Part shown: in pieces, positions 59,586 to 64,000 of the stretch
Position numbering within the stretch: the first letter of the stretch is position 1
Layout of the letters: each line of letters opens with the position of its first letter
Source: Aeromicrobium sp.
GTDB lineage: Bacteria > Actinomycetota > Coriobacteriia > Anaerosomatales > Anaerosomataceae
DNA length: 64,000 nt
NCBI GenBank assembly: GCA_015351705.1
Contig: JADIIM010000012.1
Span: forward strand, 1 to 64,000
Reading direction: 5' to 3'
Position numbers and translations under genes: made by a program
Notes under the pieces: generated by a model
Database searches by the model: none
What the model was told of the DNA's origin: nothing
Seen by the model: the letters and a program-made list of their open reading frames with translations, nothing else

Positions 59586-61342
59586 ACGGCCCGCGGAACG
59601 ATCGGACCCGGCGCTCCGGCGGGGCGGCATCGAAGCGCTCGGCTCCCACCGGGCGCTTCTTGTTGCTGCTCTGCGTGCTCGGGCTGGGACTTCTCGTCGT
59701 GGCCGGCCAGCTCGTGCGCATCCAGGTCATCGACGGTCCGGTGTACGCCGCGAAGGCGGCGGACCAGCGGACACGTGAGATCACGCTGAGCCCCCAGCGG
59801 GGATTCATCCTGGACCGCGAAGGCGAGGTCCTTGCCGAGACCGTGCCCGCACGGACGGTCTACGCCGTGCCGAGTGTGATCGTCGACAAGGAGGGCGCTG
59901 CTCAAGCTATCGCGAGCACCCTCGGCGGGGATGCTGAGGAGTATCTGGCCCGGCTCGAGCGGGGAGGCACGTACCAGTACATCGCCCGTAAGGCCGACCC
60001 CACGCGCGCGGCGGCGTTGGAGGCGCTCGGCATCAGCGGGCTCGGCTTCCATGACGACTCGCGCCGCGTCTATCCGAGCAACGAGCTCGCCTGTCAGGTG
60101 CTCGGGTTCGTGGGCGTCGACGACACGGGGCTGTCGGGTCTGGAGCTCTACTACGACGACCTGCTCGCCGGCGAGCCGGGGCTGCTCATCGGGGAGCGCG
60201 ACCGCGAGGGGCGGCCGATCCCCGGGGGTGTGGCGTTCGAAGAGGAAGCGATCGATGGCGTCGACATCGTCCTGACCATCGACAAGGACATCCAGTACCA
60301 CGCGCAGGTGGTCCTCGCCGAGACCGTTGAGGAGTGGGGCGCCGCGGCCGGGTCGGTGGTGGTGCTCGATCCGACGGACGGGGCGATACTCGCGATGGCG
60401 TCGGTCCCGGCGTTCAACCCCAATCGCTTCGGCGAGGCGGACCAGGCGGCGTACCGGAACCGCTCGATCGTCGACACGTACGAGCCGGGCTCGACGATCA
60501 AGTCGCTCACGGCGGCGGCCGTCATCGACGAGGGGCTGTACGAGCCCGAGAGCATGTTCGAACTCCCGCCGACCATCACCGTCGGTGGCCGGACGATCAA
60601 GGAGGCCCACCCGCGGCCGACGGTCACCTGGTCGCTGACCGACATCGTCACGAACTCGTCGAACGTCGGTGCCGTCAAGCTCGGCCAGGCCCTCGGCAAG
60701 GAGGGGCTCTACGAGTACTTCGCGCGCTTCGGTCTGACCGAGAAGACCGGCGTCGACTACCCGGGTGAGGTGCGCGGTTCGCTTCCACCGGTCGAGCAGT
60801 GGTCCGCATCGTCCATCGCGACCGTGCCGTTCGGGCAGGGCATCTCGATGACCCCGCTCCAGCTCGCCCGGGCGCTGTCTGCGATCGCCAACGGCGGTGA
60901 GTTGGTGACACCGCACTTTCTGAAGGATGTTCCGGACGCACCGGGGATGACGCTGGTGTGGCCGAAGGAGCGTGCGATCTCCGAGGATGCCGCAGCCAGG
61001 ACGCGCGACGTGATGGCCGACGTCGTGACCGAGGGTACCGGCGCCGCTGCCGCGGTGCCGGGCTATCGTGTGGCGGGCAAGACAGGCACGGCGCAGAAGG
61101 CACGGACCGATGGGCGTCCGGGCTATGCGCAAGGGAAGTACGTAGCATCGTTCTCCGGCTTCTTGCCCGCCGAAGACCCCCGCGTGCTCGTCATCGTGAC
61201 CGTGGACGAGCCGACCAAGTCCATCTACGGCGGGACCGTGGCGGCGCCTGCGTTCGCACGGATCGCGGGCTTCGCGGTGGAGCATCTCAAGATCCCGCCG
61301 ACGAGCCCGGTTACGGGAGTGTCACAGCCGGAACAGGAGTGA
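59582..61342 (+). CDS. ftsI: Penicillin-binding protein FtsI (division transpeptidase)
   Basis: FtsI cross-links septal peptidoglycan. The 586-residue class B PBP has a basic tail, a membrane helix (about 25-45), a PBP dimerisation domain and a transpeptidase domain with active Ser304 in STIK, the SSN motif at 359-361 and the KTGT motif at 500-503. No PASTA domains follow. It starts within the ftsL stop (ATGA). Confidence 0.95.
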   Translation: MNGPRNDRTRRSGGAASKRSAPTGRFLLLLCVLGLGLLVVAGQLVRIQVIDGPVYAAKAADQRTREITLSPQRGFILDREGEVLAETVPARTVYAVPSVIVDKEGAAQAIASTLGGDAEEYLARLERGGTYQYIARKADPTRAAALEALGISGLGFHDDSRRVYPSNELACQVLGFVGVDDTGLSGLELYYDDLLAGEPGLLIGERDREGRPIPGGVAFEEEAIDGVDIVLTIDKDIQYHAQVVLAETVEEWGAAAGSVVVLDPTDGAILAMASVPAFNPNRFGEADQAAYRNRSIVDTYEPGSTIKSLTAAAVIDEGLYEPESMFELPPTITVGGRTIKEAHPRPTVTWSLTDIVTNSSNVGAVKLGQALGKEGLYEYFARFGLTEKTGVDYPGEVRGSLPPVEQWSASSIATVPFGQGISMTPLQLARALSAIANGGELVTPHFLKDVPDAPGMTLVWPKERAISEDAAARTRDVMADVVTEGTGAAAAVPGYRVAGKTGTAQKARTDGRPGYAQGKYVASFSGFLPAEDPRVLVIVTVDEPTKSIYGGTVAAPAFARIAGFAVEHLKIPPTSPVTGVSQPEQE

Positions 61343-61360
61343 GGGCGGCGGTCGGGCCGG

Positions 61361-61369
61361 TGATAGAAT
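61361..61369 (+). promoter_or_regulatory. Extended -10 promoter upstream of murE
   Basis: TGATAGAAT is an extended -10 in the 54-base gap after ftsI, 28 bases before the murE start. It would allow mur genes to be transcribed apart from the division genes. Confidence 0.5.
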
Positions 61370-61396
61370 ATGTCGGCTCACGAGCGGTAAGGACCG

Positions 61397-62848
61397 GTGG
61401 GAACGATACGACTGCGAGATCTACTTGAGGACGGCGTCCAGGTGTCCCCCGAGGCAGGGGATGCCGAGGTCGGCGGCATCACCTATCGCTCTGACGCGGT
61501 CAGGCCCGGCGACGCGTTCTTCTGCGTCCCGGGGTTCCGCCACGACGGACACTCGTTCGCGGCTGATGCCATCGCACGCGGTGCGGTCGCGCTCGTCTGC
61601 GAGCGCGGGTGTGCGCTCGGCGTGCCCGAGGCGGTCGTCTCCGACACACGTCGGGCACTCGCCATCGCCGCCGCTCGCTTCCACGCTGACCCCACGTCCC
61701 GCCTGGAGGTCTTCGGCGTGACGGGCACCAACGGCAAGACCACCACGACGTATCTGATGGACAGCGTCCTGCGGGCGGCCGGACATGTGACAGGGCTCAT
61801 CGGGACCGTGGAGACCCGCATCGCCGAGGAACGTCTTCCGTCCGGAAGGACGACGCCGGAGTCCGCCGACGTGCAGGCCCTGTTCGCCCGGATGTGTGAC
61901 GAAGGCGTCTCGGCGGTGACGATGGAGGTATCGTCACATGCGATCGACCTTCATCGCGTCGACGGCATCCGGTTCGCCGTAGCGGCGTTCACCAACCTCA
62001 CGCAGGACCATCTCGACTACCATCGCACCATCGAGGAGTACTGGTCGGTGAAGCGGCGGCTGTTCACCGACTTCGACGTCCGCGAGCGTGTGGTGGACAT
62101 CGATGACGCGTTCGGCGCCCGGCTCGCCGCGGAACTCGGCGTGTTCTGGACGGTCGGTCGGGCCGAGCAGGCGCAGGTCCGGGCCACCGATGAGGTCGCC
62201 GGACCGAGGTCAACGCTCTTCACGCTGCGCACGCCCGCAGGCGATGCGCGCGTCGACCTGCCGCTTGCCGGCGCGTACAACGTCAGCAACGCATTGGCGG
62301 CCGCCGGCTCGGCGTTGGCCTCGGGCATCGGGTTGGCCGAGGTCGTGACGGGTCTGGAACGTGCGCCGCAGGTGCCCGGCCGTCTCGAGCGCATCGAGGC
62401 CGGTCAGCCGTTCTCCGTCTACGTGGACTATGCTCACACACCTGACAGTCTGGCAAAGGCGATAGCAGCCGTTCGCGCCGTGACCGCCGGTCAGGTGATC
62501 ACCGTCTTCGGATGTGGCGGCGACCGCGACCCCGAGAAGCGGCCGTTGATGGGGCGGGCGGCAGGGGAGGGCTCCGATCGGGTCGTGGTCACGAGCGACA
62601 ATCCGCGCAGCGAGGACCCGGTGGGGATCGTGCTCGCGATCGAGGACGGCCTGCGCGACACCGGTGCCGTGTACGAGGTCGAGATCGACCGGCGGACCGC
62701 GATCGGCCACGCGCTTGCGATCGCCGGTCCCACTGATGCGGTCCTGATCGCCGGAAAAGGACATGAGGACTACCAGATCTTCAGCGACCGGACGATCCAC
62801 TTCGACGATCGAGAGGTCGCCCGCGAGGAGCTGATGGCCCTATGCTGA
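61397..62848 (+). CDS. murE: UDP-MurNAc-tripeptide synthetase MurE (meso-DAP adding)
   Basis: MurE adds the third residue of the peptidoglycan stem. The 483-residue Mur ligase has the P-loop GVTGTNGKTTTT, TMEVSSHAIDLHRVDG, the LTQDHLDYH motif and the DNPRSEDP segment, in which Asn-Pro-Arg selects meso-diaminopimelate rather than lysine. GTG 61397 follows AAGGACCG. The stop overlaps murF. Confidence 0.95.
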   Translation: MGTIRLRDLLEDGVQVSPEAGDAEVGGITYRSDAVRPGDAFFCVPGFRHDGHSFAADAIARGAVALVCERGCALGVPEAVVSDTRRALAIAAARFHADPTSRLEVFGVTGTNGKTTTTYLMDSVLRAAGHVTGLIGTVETRIAEERLPSGRTTPESADVQALFARMCDEGVSAVTMEVSSHAIDLHRVDGIRFAVAAFTNLTQDHLDYHRTIEEYWSVKRRLFTDFDVRERVVDIDDAFGARLAAELGVFWTVGRAEQAQVRATDEVAGPRSTLFTLRTPAGDARVDLPLAGAYNVSNALAAAGSALASGIGLAEVVTGLERAPQVPGRLERIEAGQPFSVYVDYAHTPDSLAKAIAAVRAVTAGQVITVFGCGGDRDPEKRPLMGRAAGEGSDRVVVTSDNPRSEDPVGIVLAIEDGLRDTGAVYEVEIDRRTAIGHALAIAGPTDAVLIAGKGHEDYQIFSDRTIHFDDREVAREELMALC

Positions 62849-64000
62849 CGCTTTCGGTGGGCACGTTGCTTGAGGTGACCGGGGGCGAGCTGCTCGACGG
62901 ACCGACGGTGACCATGGTCAACGGTCTCGCGATCGACTCGCGCGAGGTCCATCCCGGGGCGGCGTTCGTCGCCTTCACGGGTGAGCGCGTCGACGGGCAC
63001 GCGTTCGCAGCGGACGCTCTTGCCGCGGGTGCCCGCGCGTTGCTCATCACGCGTGACGATGTTGGTGTCCGCGCGGCGATAGACCAAGCCGGTCGCTCCG
63101 AGGTCGCACTCGTTCTCGTCGCCGATGCTCACGCTGCCGTCGAGTCTCTCGGCGCGTGGCATCGGTCCCGGCTGATGTGTCCGGTCATCGGGATCACGGG
63201 CTCCACGGGCAAGACCACGACGAAGGACTTCGTCCGGAGCGTCCTCGCCACCCGCATGAGCGTGGTGGCTACGAGCGGCAATCGCAACAATGAGATCGGG
63301 GTCCCGCTCACGCTGATGGAGGCGGGCGCCTCCACCGAGGCGCTCGTGGTCGAGATGGCCATGCGCGGCGTCGGCCAGATCGAGCACCTGTGTCGTATCG
63401 CCCGGCCCACTGCAGGGCTTGTGACCAACGTGGGCGTGAGCCACATCGAGGTGCTGGGTTCCGAGGAAGCGATCGCATCGGCCAAGGGAGAGCTGGTCCG
63501 GGCGGTCCCGGGGGAGGGGCGCGTGTTCCTGAACGCCGACGACGCCTGGAGCGAGGTACTCGCACGGGGAGCGCAGGCAGCGGTGACCACGTACGGGCTC
63601 GGCCCCACGGCGTCCGTATCCGCGCGTGACGTCTCCGTGGCCGAGGACGGCAAGCCGCGCTTCACGCTCGTGTGCGAGCAGGGGACCGCCGAGGTCCGCC
63701 TGCCGACTCCCGGACGGCACAACGTCTACAACGCGCTCGCCGCCGCCGCGATCGGGCTGTACCTCGAGCTCTCGCTCGACGATGTCCGTGAGGGGCTGGA
63801 GTCCGCCACGTTCTCGCGGTGGCGGATGGAGACGTTCGAGAGTGCGAGCGGCGTGACGGTCATCAACGACGCGTACAACGCCAACCCGACGTCGATGCGG
63901 GCGGCTCTGTCCGCACTGGCCGACGTCCCGGCGGGTGGCCGTAGGATCGCCGTGCTCGGCGACATGGCGGAGCTCGGCTCGCTTGCCGAGCTTGCGCACT
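62842..64000 (+). CDS. murF: UDP-MurNAc-tripeptide-D-Ala-D-Ala ligase MurF (3' truncated)
   Basis: MurF adds D-Ala-D-Ala to complete the stem pentapeptide. The reading frame runs open from ATG 62842 to the window end (386 codons). It shows the N-terminal domain (IDSREVHPGAAFVAFTGER), the P-loop GITGSTGKTTTKDF, the GNRNNEIGVPLTL segment, EMAMRGVGQIEHL, NVGVSHIEVLGS and NDAYNANPTSMRAAL, all typical of MurF. It overlaps the murE stop by 7 bases. The C-terminus lies beyond the window. Confidence 0.95.
   Translation, partial: MLTLSVGTLLEVTGGELLDGPTVTMVNGLAIDSREVHPGAAFVAFTGERVDGHAFAADALAAGARALLITRDDVGVRAAIDQAGRSEVALVLVADAHAAVESLGAWHRSRLMCPVIGITGSTGKTTTKDFVRSVLATRMSVVATSGNRNNEIGVPLTLMEAGASTEALVVEMAMRGVGQIEHLCRIARPTAGLVTNVGVSHIEVLGSEEAIASAKGELVRAVPGEGRVFLNADDAWSEVLARGAQAAVTTYGLGPTASVSARDVSVAEDGKPRFTLVCEQGTAEVRLPTPGRHNVYNALAAAAIGLYLELSLDDVREGLESATFSRWRMETFESASGVTVINDAYNANPTSMRAALSALADVPAGGRRIAVLGDMAELGSLAELAH

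Overview
The window is a gene-dense, very GC-rich chromosomal segment carrying only housekeeping and cell-envelope genes plus one large type IV pilus (T4P) locus. I see no rRNA, tRNA, insertion sequence, prophage or CRISPR array. The gene set suggests a monoderm, meso-diaminopimelate-type actinobacterium, most likely of the Coriobacteriia/Anaerosomatales kind. The supporting signs are SteA with a SteB/MctB-like protein, TlyA, a conservon-type (CvnD-like) GTPase, a MurE with the DNPR motif, GTG/TTG starts, frequent extended -10 promoters, and a PilMNO system without a secretin gene. The lineage call is inference from gene content and base composition, not from a database match.

Layout: (1) 1-5251: 3' end of ruvX, mltG, an ABC-2 exporter pair, a TPR-like His-tailed exported protein, a YqeG-type HAD phosphatase and aroE. 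(2) 5248-23119: the T4P locus. It holds two PilB-type ATPases, a roadblock/DUF4388/small-GTPase module with a Pro-Glu-repeat membrane protein, pilC, two tandem major-type pilins, a prepilin peptidase, a PilV/PilW/PilX-like minor pilin set, and pilM-pilN-pilO-pilP-like genes. (3) 23237-28110: the shikimate genes aroC, a fused aroK-aroB and aroQ, then a Xaa-Pro peptidase and efp. (4) 28190-32686: a carboxyltransferase fused to an AccB-type biotin carrier, accC, an Asp23-family protein, nusB and xseB. (5) 32791-39981: dxs, tlyA, nadK, recN, steA and a steB-like gene. (6) 39954-45696: a GT2 glycosyltransferase and murJ on the minus strand, facing a large membrane protein with an exported alkaline-phosphatase-like domain and a MraY/WecA-like transferase on the plus strand. 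(7) 45706-50527: pyrG, an M20 peptidase, a DUF3866 protein and xerD. (8) 50707-55555: a BMP/PnrA-type nucleoside ABC importer, followed by two small overlapping membrane genes, a DUF4349 lipoprotein and a 52-residue membrane protein. (9) 57563-64000: the start of the division/cell-wall (dcw) cluster, mraZ-rsmH-ftsL-ftsI-murE-murF.

The candidate undescribed system is the 5.8-kb module inside the T4P locus. It puts a CvnD-like GTPase, a roadblock/LC7 protein, a DUF4388 adaptor and a repeat-rich single-pass membrane protein between two PilB motors, and no PilT is visible. I read it as a possible polarity or on/off switch for pilus motors. Second-tier candidates are the carboxyltransferase-AccB fusion with a strong internal ribosome binding site, the MurJ/GT2/MraY-like envelope neighbourhood next to steAB, inverted repeats sitting in pilus promoters, and an attenuator-like intergenic region in the nucleoside importer operon.
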